Both the position numbers and the translations under genes were made by a program. Positions 1 through 8,053 of a stretch of 39,527 nucleotides of DNA are shown here, piece after piece. This DNA comes from Bacteroidales bacterium (GTDB taxonomy: Bacteria; Bacteroidota; Bacteroidia; Bacteroidales; P3), in assembly GCA_016280915.1 (NCBI GenBank), contig JAEEHQ010000060.1, positions 1 through 39,527 on the forward strand, given 5' to 3'. The notes under the pieces were generated by a model. It did no database searches and was not told the origin of the DNA. It saw only the letters and a program-made list of their open reading frames with translations. Each line of letters opens with the position of its first letter. Within the stretch, counting starts at the first letter, position 1.

Positions 1-560
1 GAGGTGGCAGTACTGGTTGTTCGCATTGCCGAAGCGGTCGTCATGGCACTTCTGCACGCACAGCATCTTGGGATGGGCGGTGTCCCATCGCACCGTGGCA
101 ATGCGGATCAGGTAGCGTGCCGTGTCGCCTTCGCTCAGAAGGGAAGTGTCCACCTTGGGGTTGGGAACGTAGAGGTAGAAGTATTCCGGCAGTCGGGAGC
201 TGTCTACCACGGGAAACCAACTGTTATACGGGCAGTCGGGTGCTCCGTTGGCATCTTGGGAGACCATGGCCCAAATGCCCTTGATGACGATGGAGTCGGG
301 GCTGTATTGTTGGTACACATGGGTGCGATACGGGTTGGTGGGTGATAAGCTGGTAATGCTGTGAAAAGTCACCTGTTCTAAATAGGTATTGTTTACATAG
401 GGGGCGTCAGGGGTAAGGAAGAAAGCGGCCGTGTCGTACCAGGTGGGATAAAAGAAGTTGCGCTGGCGCTCACCACACGGCAGGGTGTCGATCGTCTGGG
501 CCTGCACCTCCGCCAGCAGGAGGAGGAAGGCAAGGAGGGTTAAGATAATGTTTTTCATAG
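1..560 (-). CDS. Secreted protein of unknown function (3' end cut by window edge)
   Basis: This reading frame starts at the ATG complementary to 558-560 and stays open to the window edge, so the C-terminus is missing. It begins MKNIILTLLAFLLLLAEVQAQ, a clear Sec signal peptide with likely cleavage after residue 20 (AQA-type site). The mature part, about 165 residues, is rich in Tyr, Trp, Pro, Asp and Thr. It has scattered cysteines (for example DCPYNSW and CVQKCHDD), as is usual for exported Bacteroidota proteins. I recognise no domain. The missing end could carry a T9SS sorting domain, since another T9SS-type protein lies at 6521-8053; that is inference only. Confidence 0.7.
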
Positions 561-769
561 TTTTATTGTTTTATTTAATCATTATAATAATGGGAACAGA
601 CTGTGTTGGGCGTATACTTGGTTAAATAGGAAATCTCTGTTTCGTTTCATAATTACAAGGTGGGTTCTATCTATCAGAGGATGAGAACTAACATTTTTTA
701 CAGATTGACCATCAATAATTTATTCTTTTGAGTTTTTAGTATTTTTAGATGTTCCAGAAATATGCTTGA

Positions 770-1246
770 TTATAAATTAGAATTTATCTTTTTATCAAAG
801 ACAGCCTTGAACTCTTTACTATTGCGGGTATGGAAAATGCATATCTCATGGTTGATGGGGTCGGTGACCACCTGCTCTAAAGATTGGGCATTGGGGTCGG
901 CTTGGTTTTGTGAAAAAAATCTTTCCTCGGGGTGGCCGGGGAGAGACTGGTGGAGCGCGATGCCAGGGCATTCTTCTATAAATTCTACTGGAAAATGGAA
1001 TGCCTGAAGGAGATATTGCCAACCGGCAGAGTCGGTGGCTGTGAGGAGGGTGACATCAACGAAAAGGGTGTCGTTGATAGGGTAGTCTTTGACAAAAGAG
1101 GCCCTAACACCATCGACATGGGCATAGCGTTGGTAGACTTCGCCACACCGACTCTCGGGAAGGAAGCTGGGTAGGTATCTGAAACCAAGGAAGACAACTG
1201 CCACAACAAGCAAGATGACGATAGTAAGGATGGGCCGATTTTTCAT
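770..1246 (-). CDS. Hypothetical single-pass membrane protein in the ECF sigma operon
   Basis: A 158-residue protein with one N-terminal hydrophobic segment (about residues 5-23), which could be an anchor or an uncleaved signal, followed by a soluble, mostly acidic domain. I recognise no family. Its start overlaps the end of the upstream gene by four bases (ATGA), so the two are almost certainly translationally coupled and belong to the sigma-factor operon. It may be the extracytoplasmic partner or target of that sigma system, but no motif shows this. The operon order is sigma factor, small membrane protein, then this gene. Confidence 0.65.
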   Translation of the reverse strand: MKNRPILTIVILLVVAVVFLGFRYLPSFLPESRCGEVYQRYAHVDGVRASFVKDYPINDTLFVDVTLLTATDSAGWQYLLQAFHFPVEFIEECPGIALHQSLPGHPEERFFSQNQADPNAQSLEQVVTDPINHEICIFHTRNSKEFKAVFDKKINSNL

Positions 1247-1548
1247 AAGGCAGAAAGGGTGTTTTGGATGGATTGTATGGTGGCATGACGGTCGGACGTG
1301 AGGCTCATGCAGTAGCCGTCGGGAGCCGGAAGGAGCAGCCAGAGGAGCAAGACCACGGCTGCAGCCAGACCTGAGAGGCGCAGATGGCTGGCAAGGGCTA
1401 TCGGGACCCGAGAGGGAGGGGAGGCTACCAGCCGAGGCAACATGGCCTGCCGACGATGTTCTTCGACCTGGCTGGTCATCTGATGATAAGCCTCGAACAT
1501 CTGCTCAAGGGAGGCGTTGCTGGAGGAAGGGGCGCTATTGTTCGTCAT
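1243..1548 (-). CDS. Small membrane protein, candidate anti-sigma factor
   Basis: A 101-residue protein. It has a Ser/Asn-rich start, a polar segment (about residues 13-52) that would lie in the cytoplasm, one strong transmembrane helix (about 58-74, LSGLAAAVVLLLWLLLP) and a short outer tail. Its first 14 bases overlap the sigma-factor gene and its last four overlap the next gene. Small single-pass proteins encoded right after ECF sigma genes are often anti-sigma factors. This one is shorter than the usual FecR-type anti-sigma and shows no zinc-binding HxxxCxxC motif, so the role is inferred from position and topology. Confidence 0.6.
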   Translation of the reverse strand: MTNNSAPSSSNASLEQMFEAYHQMTSQVEEHRRQAMLPRLVASPPSRVPIALASHLRLSGLAAAVVLLLWLLLPAPDGYCMSLTSDRHATIQSIQNTLSAL

Positions 1549-2035
1549 TTTGATTAAACTGGATTAATAATTGTTTGATATTACTGAGTTTTCGCATTAC
1601 GGTAGGTTTGGAGCATTTCGTCAAGGTGGTGATTTCTTTAATGGGGACCCCGTCGAGGTAGAGGAAGATGAGCTCCTTTTCCTTGGGGGATAGCCTGTCG
1701 ATAAGCTCGTAGAGGCGCTCCAGTAGACTGTTGCTGCTGTCGTCGACATAATTTTCGAAGGCTTCGGGGTCGAACTGGACGAAAACGGGAACCTTTCTTC
1801 GTTTACGGTAGAGCTGCCTGACGGTGTTGAGCGCGACACGGTAGACCCATGTGTTCTCAGCACTTTGGCCACGGAATTCGGGGTAGTGCATCCACAGATT
1901 GTATGCTATCTCTTGATAGAGGTCGCTGATACTCTCAGAACAACGGTCGGAGAAAAGATAGCAAATCCTGAAAATGGTGCCCTCGCATTGGTGGAGCATC
2001 ATGAGGAAATCTTCTTGTTGTGTTTCTTTCTTCAT
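1535..2035 (-). CDS. ECF-type RNA polymerase sigma factor
   Basis: A 166-residue sigma-70 family protein of ECF size. The first part (about residues 10-80) has the region 2 pattern, with the acidic SISDLYQEIAYNLW helix and the segment ENTWVYRVALNTVRQLYRKRR, which in this family binds core polymerase and the -10 element. Residues about 107-160 form region 4: LSPKEKELIFLYLDGVPIKEITTLTKCSKPTVMRKL is a helix-turn-helix for the -35 element. It is the first gene of a three-gene overlapping operon with two membrane proteins, typical of a cell-envelope-responsive sigma system. The leader carries a GC hairpin and a 14-bp palindrome. Confidence 0.9.
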   Translation of the reverse strand: MKKETQQEDFLMMLHQCEGTIFRICYLFSDRCSESISDLYQEIAYNLWMHYPEFRGQSAENTWVYRVALNTVRQLYRKRRKVPVFVQFDPEAFENYVDDSSNSLLERLYELIDRLSPKEKELIFLYLDGVPIKEITTLTKCSKPTVMRKLSNIKQLLIQFNQNDEQ

Positions 2036-2069
2036 TTGCTAAAGGACATGCTCTTGTTAACGGTTGTCA

Positions 2070-2121
2070 GCCCCAAAGGGGCGAGGCAAAGTTGCATTGC
2101 TTTCATTACAATTCGAATTGT
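2070..2121 (-). promoter_or_regulatory. Sigma operon leader: GC hairpin and 14-bp palindrome
   Basis: Between the sigma gene start (2035) and the divergent gene at 2262 lie two symmetric elements. Positions 2070-2082 read GCCCCAAAGGGGC, a short tight hairpin. Positions 2108-2121 read ACAATTCGAATTGT, a perfect 14-bp palindrome 73 bases upstream of the sigma start. The palindrome has the size of a dimeric repressor operator. No TAnnTTTG box is visible on this strand, so the operon may use its own ECF-type promoter. Function is inferred. Confidence 0.35.
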
Positions 2122-2261
2122 TTTTTCTACTTATATTAGATGCAAAAATGCAGAAAAAGTCTCACGAAAAATGATTTTTTTTTAATTTTTTTACCGGTCA
2201 TTGTATAACGGAATAGAAATCACCCAATTGCGGGTGGCATAACTTTTGTTAAAATAAAGGT

Positions 2262-2798
2262 ATGGATAAACAACGCATGATTTTTGAAATAGACCGCCGC
2301 AGCGTGACTGAGGGCGACGTGGTAGAGATAAACTGGCAGTGCCAAGGGGCTGAAGAGGTGAAGCTGACGATAGACAACGGCTTTCGGGCCACTGAGATTC
2401 CCTTAGAACTCAGCGGCAACAAGCGTTTCCGCCTCCACCGCTCGAAGGGCAAGACCCACATGACCATTGCCGTCACCACCAACGGCAAGGTGCACCGCAA
2501 GACCATTGACGTGCGCGTGAAGAAACTGCCCACGGTGAAGGCTGAGACCGTGGACGGCAACGGCAAACGGCTGGGTTTCTTCCGCCAAGGATGGCAGCGG
2601 CTGCTGACAAAATGGCACGATGCCACCGCCAAACTGAGATTTGCCATGAGCACCCTGCCAGAAGGGAAGCAGGTGAGGGTGAGGATGATGGCCCTGCTGG
2701 GCGTGCTACTTATCATCGGTGCCATCTGGCCCAAGTTGTACGGCCTCACGCTCGTGGTTCTCGTCGTGGCCCTGGCCATAGGTCTGATAAGGAAATAG
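2262..2798 (+). CDS. Hypothetical protein with Ig-like N-terminal domain and C-terminal membrane anchor
   Basis: A 178-residue protein. Residues 1-90 alternate short hydrophobic and polar stretches (FEIDRRSVTEGDVVEINWQC, then VKLTIDNG and KTIDVRVKKL), a pattern that suggests a beta-sandwich of Ig-like type. After a basic linker come two adjacent hydrophobic stretches (about 141-157 and 160-175), ending in a short basic tail, so the protein is probably anchored to the inner membrane by its C-terminus. I know no function. It is transcribed away from the sigma operon. A possible promoter with TTTG at 2245-2248 has imperfect spacing. Confidence 0.65.
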   Translation: MDKQRMIFEIDRRSVTEGDVVEINWQCQGAEEVKLTIDNGFRATEIPLELSGNKRFRLHRSKGKTHMTIAVTTNGKVHRKTIDVRVKKLPTVKAETVDGNGKRLGFFRQGWQRLLTKWHDATAKLRFAMSTLPEGKQVRVRMMALLGVLLIIGAIWPKLYGLTLVVLVVALAIGLIRK

Positions 2799-2833
2799 CC
2801 CCCGAGACGGAAAGGCGGATGCCGACACTATTT

Positions 2834-4459
2834 CTACTGGCAAACTACCACCCTATACAACACTAACAGCAGCAGACACCCCAACAGGGCAGGTAAAGCC
2901 CAGAGGTATCTGCCCCGCAGCAATAGGGTGAAGAGAAGCAACGCCACCACCATCAGGAACAGCATGGGCAGGTCGCAATAAAGTCCTTCGAGCAGCGCCC
3001 CAGGCAACCCAGAGACCCACCGAGTGAGACCATCAACGGCACCTAACTCTAACCGCAGCAAAGCAACTACCCAAGAGGCACCACCCAAGAGAAGGGTGAG
3101 CAGAGCCGTGGCCAACAGCAGGCCGGCAAAGGGAACAATGGTGAGGTTGGCTATGAGGAAATAGGTGGGGAACTGATGGAAATAAAAGAGCGCCAAAGGC
3201 AGCGTGCCCAACTGGGCCGCCGTGGAGAGGCAGGTCCACTGCCAGAGCTTGTATAAAGGCCAGCGGGCAGGATGGGTACGGCCGTCGACAAGCCACGGCC
3301 AAAGGGCACACAAGGGCCGATGCCATGCCACGATGCCCAAGAGGGCGGCATAGGAGAGCTGGAAGCCGACATCGAAGAGCTGCATGGGGGCACAACAAAA
3401 GATAATCACCGCCGAAGTGGCCAGGTTGTTGAGCGTGCTGGAACGCTGGAGGAGCATGCCACCCAAAATCATCAGGCTGAACATGAGACCGGCACGCAGG
3501 GTGGCAGGGGCCATGCCGGTGAGCAGCACAAAGAACCAGACAGCCACCAGTTGCACCACCCCCCTGACTATGCAATGCCAGCGGCGACGCCCCAAGAAGA
3601 AGAGCAACGACCCCACAAGGAGGGCCATGACGCCCACATGTAGCCCCGACACACAGAGCAGGTGGGCGATGCCAGCACCCCGAAACTGCTGCTGGGTGGG
3701 CAGGTCGACATCCTCGCGCCAACCCAGGAGAAGAGCCTCGGCAACGGCCTGCTGCCTGGGGGTGAGGGCAAAGGAACGCAGCTGCTCTACCAAACGCTGC
3801 TGCAACCGCAGCAGGGTGAAACGCAATCCAACAGGAGAGGCGGTGGAGGTGTCTTGATGCCAACAGCCCTGCGCCACATAGCTCTGCCAGAGGATGCCAT
3901 GGCGACGGAGATAGCGTCGGTAGTTGAACTGATGGATGTCGTCCCACCCACGCGGAAGACGGGGCGTGGCGACAAGCTGAAGGCAGTCGCCGGCCCGCAG
4001 CTGGGCAGCCAGGGAGTCACGAGCTATGAAGAGCATGAGCTTGCCCCGAGTAGGGTTACCGGCAACCGCGGAGACCTGGGCGGGGACCTTGTAGCAACGG
4101 GTTGTGGGGCGCGGAGTCTCCTCCAAGCGCACCCGAAGGGCGATGTTGCGCAGCTGGGTGTGGCCGGCAAAAGGGTCGGCAGGGACATGTAGGGGCACCA
4201 ACAGCCACCCCATAGCAACAAAGGTGAGCCAAAGGGAGAGGGTGAAGCAGGCATTGGATTGGAAGAGATAGGTGGAGGAGGACATGAGGCCGACACCCGC
4301 CACCGCAACCAGACATAGCAGCCAGATGGGAACGGCAGGCAGATATTCGCCCAACAGGATGCCGAAGGCCATAGCCAAGGCCACTCGAAACATGGGGGCC
4401 CGCTGGAAGAGCAGGCCTACAAACTGGAGAAGGGGGCTTTGGCGCTTATGGGACATCAT
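2834..4459 (-). CDS. comEC: ComEC/Rec2-like competence membrane protein
   Basis: A 541-residue polytopic membrane protein with an N-terminal helix cluster, a soluble region of about 150 residues (DUF4131-like) and a long ComEC/Rec2 domain. That domain contains the family hallmark LLCVSGLHVGVMALL (around residue 270) and many later hydrophobic helices. In competent bacteria ComEC forms the inner-membrane channel that takes up single-stranded DNA. The C-terminal metallo-beta-lactamase-like domain of Bacillus ComEC is absent; many Bacteroidota homologues are similarly short. Two adjacent Met codons (4459 and 4456) could start it. It is divergent from yraN, with an extremely short leader. Confidence 0.88.
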   Translation of the reverse strand: MMSHKRQSPLLQFVGLLFQRAPMFRVALAMAFGILLGEYLPAVPIWLLCLVAVAGVGLMSSSTYLFQSNACFTLSLWLTFVAMGWLLVPLHVPADPFAGHTQLRNIALRVRLEETPRPTTRCYKVPAQVSAVAGNPTRGKLMLFIARDSLAAQLRAGDCLQLVATPRLPRGWDDIHQFNYRRYLRRHGILWQSYVAQGCWHQDTSTASPVGLRFTLLRLQQRLVEQLRSFALTPRQQAVAEALLLGWREDVDLPTQQQFRGAGIAHLLCVSGLHVGVMALLVGSLLFFLGRRRWHCIVRGVVQLVAVWFFVLLTGMAPATLRAGLMFSLMILGGMLLQRSSTLNNLATSAVIIFCCAPMQLFDVGFQLSYAALLGIVAWHRPLCALWPWLVDGRTHPARWPLYKLWQWTCLSTAAQLGTLPLALFYFHQFPTYFLIANLTIVPFAGLLLATALLTLLLGGASWVVALLRLELGAVDGLTRWVSGLPGALLEGLYCDLPMLFLMVVALLLFTLLLRGRYLWALPALLGCLLLLVLYRVVVCQ

Positions 4460-4463
4460 ATTT

Positions 4464-4496
4464 TTTGCAAAATTACGATTTTTATTCGTACTTTTG
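4464..4496. promoter_or_regulatory. Divergent Bacteroidota-type promoters for comEC and yraN
   Basis: On the plus strand TTTG at 4464-4467 and TACTTTTG at 4489-4496 match the -33/-7 promoter of Bacteroidota with a 21-base spacer, placing yraN transcription near 4503. On the minus strand TAATTTTG (4475-4468) is a -7 box only about nine bases before the first comEC Met codon. The comEC mRNA would therefore be almost leaderless. The two promoters interleave within about 35 bases, so they may interfere with each other. Confidence 0.6.
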
Positions 4497-4530
4497 CATT
4501 TTTAGTTCATCCAAGAAAAAAGAAGAGACC

Positions 4531-4902
4531 ATGGCACAACACAACGACATTGGCAAACTGGGCGAGGAACTGGCCCAACAGCACCTCGTTAAACAGGGGT
4601 TTGCCATTCTGGAGAGGAACTACCGCAAAGGAAGGTATGAGGTGGACATCATCGCCTACAAGGAGGGGCTGATGGTTTTTGTGGAGGTGAAGACACGTAG
4701 CAACCTTGACTATGGCGACCCAGAGGATTTTGTGGACAAACAGAAACAGCGCGCCTACATACGCATGGCCAACAACTATGTGATAGCGCATAACCGCGAA
4801 GAGGAGGTGCGTTTTGACATCATAGCCGTGGCTATCAATGCCACTGGCTACCACATCGACCACATAGAGGATGCCTTTGGAGCCATCGGGCAGTATTTGT
4901 GA
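4531..4902 (+). CDS. yraN: YraN family protein (UPF0102), nuclease-like fold
   Basis: A 123-residue protein of the YraN/UPF0102 family, which has a restriction-endonuclease-like fold and no firmly established role. The start is set at MAQHNDIGKLGEELAQ because the family begins with this GxxGExxA segment and an AGAAGAG ribosome-binding-like run precedes it; an upstream in-frame Met (4465) lies before the predicted transcription start. The PD-(D/E)xK-like core is visible: E37/D39 in EVDIIAY, then E52 and K54 in FVEVKTR, followed by KQKQRAYIRMANNYV. It is transcribed divergently from comEC and ends 55 bases from the convergent LiaF-like gene. Confidence 0.88.
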   Translation: MAQHNDIGKLGEELAQQHLVKQGFAILERNYRKGRYEVDIIAYKEGLMVFVEVKTRSNLDYGDPEDFVDKQKQRAYIRMANNYVIAHNREEEVRFDIIAVAINATGYHIDHIEDAFGAIGQYL

Positions 4903-4957
4903 GGCACAGGGGCATGGGCCCTACTGGTGAGTTCAATTCATTTGTTTTCAATCCCCC

Positions 4958-5644
4958 CTACAGGATGTCGACACCGGAGAAGAGGACATTGCCGGTGATG
5001 AAGAGGGTGATGGCGTCGGCAGCATGGCCAGCATGGGAGCGCTTGTCGGAAGTGCCGCCCAGGAGATTGCTGGTGGCAATTTGCACGTTGACACCCTCGG
5101 GACAGAGGATGGCAATGCCGGAGAAGTTGCAGTCGAGTTTGACAATCACATCTTCGTGGATGAGGGCATGGCGCAAGTCGAGCTGTATGGAGCCGAAGCT
5201 GCAGCTGATGTCGGCACCTTGGAAGAGCTGGTTATCGAAATTGAGCTTCTGCTCGCCAAAGGAGACGTTGACCTGCTTGATGTCCTTGCCATCGCGACTG
5301 ATATGGGTGAGGTCGTCGACAGAGGTGGTGGGTTTGCGCCGCCCCACTATCAGGGCCAGGCCTATGACAATAATCAGTACCGCCAAGAAGAGTTTGCCCA
5401 CCAGATAGTAGGGTATGACGTGCTGCGCAGCAAGGAGCAACAGCACGCCGATGCCCAGCCCCAAGAGGGAGGGCACTTTGTTGCGCGCGGTGAAGAGGGA
5501 ATAAAGGCTGGGCACGATGATGAAGAGGGTCCACCAGCCGTCGAAGACAAAATTGTGGTTGATAACGCCCAACAAATAAAGTAGCCACAGCACACCTATG
5601 ACCAACAACAGGACGCCGAGTGTAAAAGAGGATGCACGTTTCAT
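4958..5644 (-). CDS. LiaF-like membrane protein
   Basis: A 228-residue protein. The N-terminal half has four hydrophobic helices (about residues 7-27, 33-50, 58-75 and 80-100) arranged as LGVLLLVIGVLWLL ... WWTLFIIVPSLYSLF, the LiaI/LiaF (DUF5668-like) membrane module. The C-terminal half (about 110-228) is a beta-rich LiaF/DUF2154-like domain with VNVSFGEQKLNFDNQLFQGADISCSFGSIQLDLR. In Firmicutes LiaF restrains an envelope-stress two-component system; no LiaRS pair is next to it here, so only the fold is claimed. It follows nadK by 18 bases on the same strand and is probably co-transcribed. Confidence 0.8.
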   Translation of the reverse strand: MKRASSFTLGVLLLVIGVLWLLYLLGVINHNFVFDGWWTLFIIVPSLYSLFTARNKVPSLLGLGIGVLLLLAAQHVIPYYLVGKLFLAVLIIVIGLALIVGRRKPTTSVDDLTHISRDGKDIKQVNVSFGEQKLNFDNQLFQGADISCSFGSIQLDLRHALIHEDVIVKLDCNFSGIAILCPEGVNVQIATSNLLGGTSDKRSHAGHAADAITLFITGNVLFSGVDIL

Positions 5645-5662
5645 GTTATGATAGGTTTTGGG

Positions 5663-6469
5663 TTAAAAATTCCAACCTAATTTTTGATGGATGGAGGTGA
5701 AGAAGCTCTGGTTGTGGAGACGCACTAGGTGGAGGGTGAAGTCTTCGCAGGTGAGGGTAAGCTCGGTGCCACAGGGCATGAGCTGACGGCGGGAGTCGGT
5801 GCCAAGACTGAAACATTGGTTCTGCTCGTGGGTGACCAGGCGCAGGGTGGCACTCTCGGGCACGATGATGGGACGCAGGGTGAGGTTGTGGGTGCCGTTG
5901 GGGGTGATGACAAAGCAATGGCTGTCGGGCGTGAGGATGGGACCTCCACAGCTGAGGGAATAGGCCGTGGAGCCCGTGGGAGTGGCCACGATGAGACCAT
6001 CGCCGGCATAGGTGGCCACAAAGTCGTCGTTGACATAGAGGTCGGTGCTGAGAAGGGTGCCCCCCTCAAGGAGACGATGGACGCTGACCTCGTTGACCAC
6101 GAAGGTGTTGAGGGGGTTGCCCGGCTGGTTGGAGACGACATGCAGGAGGGTGCGCGACTCGATGGAATAGCGGCCGGCCAGCAGGTCGGTGACCAGGGTG
6201 GCAATGTCGAAACGACCTGCCGTGGTGAGGAAACCCAAGTGGCCGAAGTTGATGCCGATGACGGGAATCTCGCGACGGCCAATCAGATGGACGGAGCTGA
6301 GAAGGGTGCCGTCGCCACCGATGGAGAAAAGGAAGTCGTAGTGGCCCTGGGGCAGGGTGTCGGAGACCTCTTCGGTTTCGACCCCGTTGTTTTGGAGGAT
6401 GTCGCAGAGCTGCTGATACTGTTGGCGGTAGGCCTCCTCGATGGAACGGACATAAAGAGCAATCTTCAT
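5663..6469 (-). CDS. nadK: NAD kinase
   Basis: A 268-residue ATP-NAD kinase, which phosphorylates NAD to NADP in the cytoplasm. Diagnostic features are the nucleotide-binding FSIGGDGTLLSSVHL (GGDGT at residues 51-55), the GINFGHLGFLT segment, the FVVNEVSVHR (NE) motif and the glycine-rich GDGLIVATPTGSTAYSLSCGGPIL. The length is normal for bacterial NadK. It lies upstream of the LiaF-like gene and downstream of the T9SS-type gene in the minus-strand run. The 50-base gap before it is AT-rich and shows no clear TAnnTTTG box. Confidence 0.95.
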   Translation of the reverse strand: MKIALYVRSIEEAYRQQYQQLCDILQNNGVETEEVSDTLPQGHYDFLFSIGGDGTLLSSVHLIGRREIPVIGINFGHLGFLTTAGRFDIATLVTDLLAGRYSIESRTLLHVVSNQPGNPLNTFVVNEVSVHRLLEGGTLLSTDLYVNDDFVATYAGDGLIVATPTGSTAYSLSCGGPILTPDSHCFVITPNGTHNLTLRPIIVPESATLRLVTHEQNQCFSLGTDSRRQLMPCGTELTLTCEDFTLHLVRLHNQSFFTSIHQKLGWNF

Positions 6470-6520
6470 AAGATAGGGTACTAACGTTATTTGTATTAGG
6501 ATTTGTATATCAAATTGTTA

Positions 6521-8053
6521 TTATTTAATCAATAGGACGGTGCCATGGTAGTTGCGGACGGTGCCGTCGGCATGGCTGACGTGGGCACGGTAAACGTAGG
6601 TGCCCTGGGGAAGGGGCTGGCCAGAGAAACTGGTGCCGTTCCAGCAGTCGCCTATGTTGTTGGTGTGGTAAACCAGCTGACCCCAACGGGTGAAGATGTC
6701 GAGCTGGTAGTCGAGCGAGAGGGCAGAGACATAGGTGGGGCAGAAGGTGCCACACTGAGGGTGGCCGAAGATGATGGCATTGGGAAAATAGGCGGTTGAC
6801 TGGTGGAGTTCGGGCAGGAGGAGCTGCACGGTGTCGGACTCTTTGACCCAATTGTGGCAAAGGTCGGGGATGCCCACCTTGTAGACATAACTGCCCGCCC
6901 CGCGGCTGATTTGGTTGTCAACATAATGGAGAAGACGCTTGGGAGGGGTGCCCCGATCCAAGGTGGCCAAGGGCACGAAATTGTCGGACCCACCCTGGCT
7001 GCGATAGAGGTAGCACTCGGGCACGGAGAAGAGACTGTCGATGTCGATGGTGAGGGAGATGGAGGGGTCGTTTTCGTGATAGACGGCCTCGGCAATGCGC
7101 AGATAGGCAGCCGTGTCGCCATAGGAGAAATGACGTGTGCGCAGGGGCGAAAGGGCATGGAGCGTGTCGGTGGTGTTGTCGACGCTGAGGTAGACGGTGA
7201 CCTGGGTGATGGTGAGGTCGTTGATGACGGTGTCGAATTCGAAAGGACCGTCAGGGCCCGTCTCGAAGCATCGGAACGTCTCCTCCTGACCAAGCCGATA
7301 GTAGAGGCGGTAATGTCCCACGCTGTCGGGCATGTTGACATAACGGTTCCACCTACAGGTGAAACGGCGCGTGCAGCCCGTGTCGGGGAAAGAGATGGTG
7401 GGATTGCAGTAGGAGGGTGTGAGGGGGCTGGCCTGATAGCAACTGTCGAAGGCTAGGACACGGAAGGGGTGCTGCTGGTCGGGAGAGAGTTCCTCTGGAC
7501 AGAGGTAGGTGTTGTTGGAACGCCCCCAGACAACGTCATAGTCGACACAAGGAGAGCCTACGCAGATATAATAGCCTATGGCATCGGTATCGGGGGTGGG
7601 ATACCAGGTGAGACGGATGCGATTGAGGGCGGTATCGACAGTACAGACACGCAAGGCACAGGGTGCCGTGGGGACATCATCGACATAGAAAACCCCCACG
7701 GTGTCGGAGTGGAGGATGCCCTGCGGAGTAGCGGCCTCTACATAATAGCTCACCGTGTCGGCACAGATGGCACGATGGATGGTGTCGAGGTAATGGGTGT
7801 CGGCAAGGGTGGCTACCAGAGAGAAACCTTCCTGCCCCGGGAAATGTCGATAGAGAGAATAGCCGCTGGCCTCGGGACAATGGGACCAATTGAGGTCGCC
7901 CACATTATGACTCACCGCAACATACCGGATGAACCGCACCGAAGTCTGAGCCTGGGAATGGGAGCAAAACAGCAGCAGGCCAAAGAGGATGGCGAGGAGC
8001 CACCCACGGTGGAGCAGTAGGGCTGTTGGGGCTATGGGACTTGTTGTGCTCAT
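6521..8053 (-). CDS. Secreted protein with gliding-motility-type C-terminal (T9SS) domain
   Basis: A 510-residue exported protein. Residues 1-35 form a signal peptide with a hydrophobic core (LLAILFGLLLFCSHSQAQ). The central part has several fibronectin-III-like units (YVAVSHNVGDLNWSHCPEASGYSLYRH; APCALRVCTVDTALNRIRLTWYPTPDTDAIGYYI). The last 90 residues match the gliding motility-associated C-terminal domain: PNAIIFG ... LDIFTRWGQLVYHTNN-GDCWNGT-QPLPQGTYVYRAHV. That domain directs type IX secretion to the cell surface. Its start overlaps the stop of the ABC exporter gene by four bases (ATGA), so the two are translationally coupled. The target is unknown. Confidence 0.9.
   Translation of the reverse strand: MSTTSPIAPTALLLHRGWLLAILFGLLLFCSHSQAQTSVRFIRYVAVSHNVGDLNWSHCPEASGYSLYRHFPGQEGFSLVATLADTHYLDTIHRAICADTVSYYVEAATPQGILHSDTVGVFYVDDVPTAPCALRVCTVDTALNRIRLTWYPTPDTDAIGYYICVGSPCVDYDVVWGRSNNTYLCPEELSPDQQHPFRVLAFDSCYQASPLTPSYCNPTISFPDTGCTRRFTCRWNRYVNMPDSVGHYRLYYRLGQEETFRCFETGPDGPFEFDTVINDLTITQVTVYLSVDNTTDTLHALSPLRTRHFSYGDTAAYLRIAEAVYHENDPSISLTIDIDSLFSVPECYLYRSQGGSDNFVPLATLDRGTPPKRLLHYVDNQISRGAGSYVYKVGIPDLCHNWVKESDTVQLLLPELHQSTAYFPNAIIFGHPQCGTFCPTYVSALSLDYQLDIFTRWGQLVYHTNNIGDCWNGTSFSGQPLPQGTYVYRAHVSHADGTVRNYHGTVLLIK

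Noticed and set aside
3033..3947. A 304-codon open frame inside comEC on the same strand
   Set aside because: It is a frame-shifted shadow of comEC: rich in Pro, His, Ala and Cys, with no domain, while comEC has clear motifs over the same bases.
6803..7456. A 217-codon plus-strand frame opposite the T9SS-type gene
   Set aside because: The opposite strand carries a signal peptide, fibronectin-like units and a C-terminal sorting domain. This frame is Gly/Val-rich with no motif, typical of an antisense shadow in GC-rich coding DNA.
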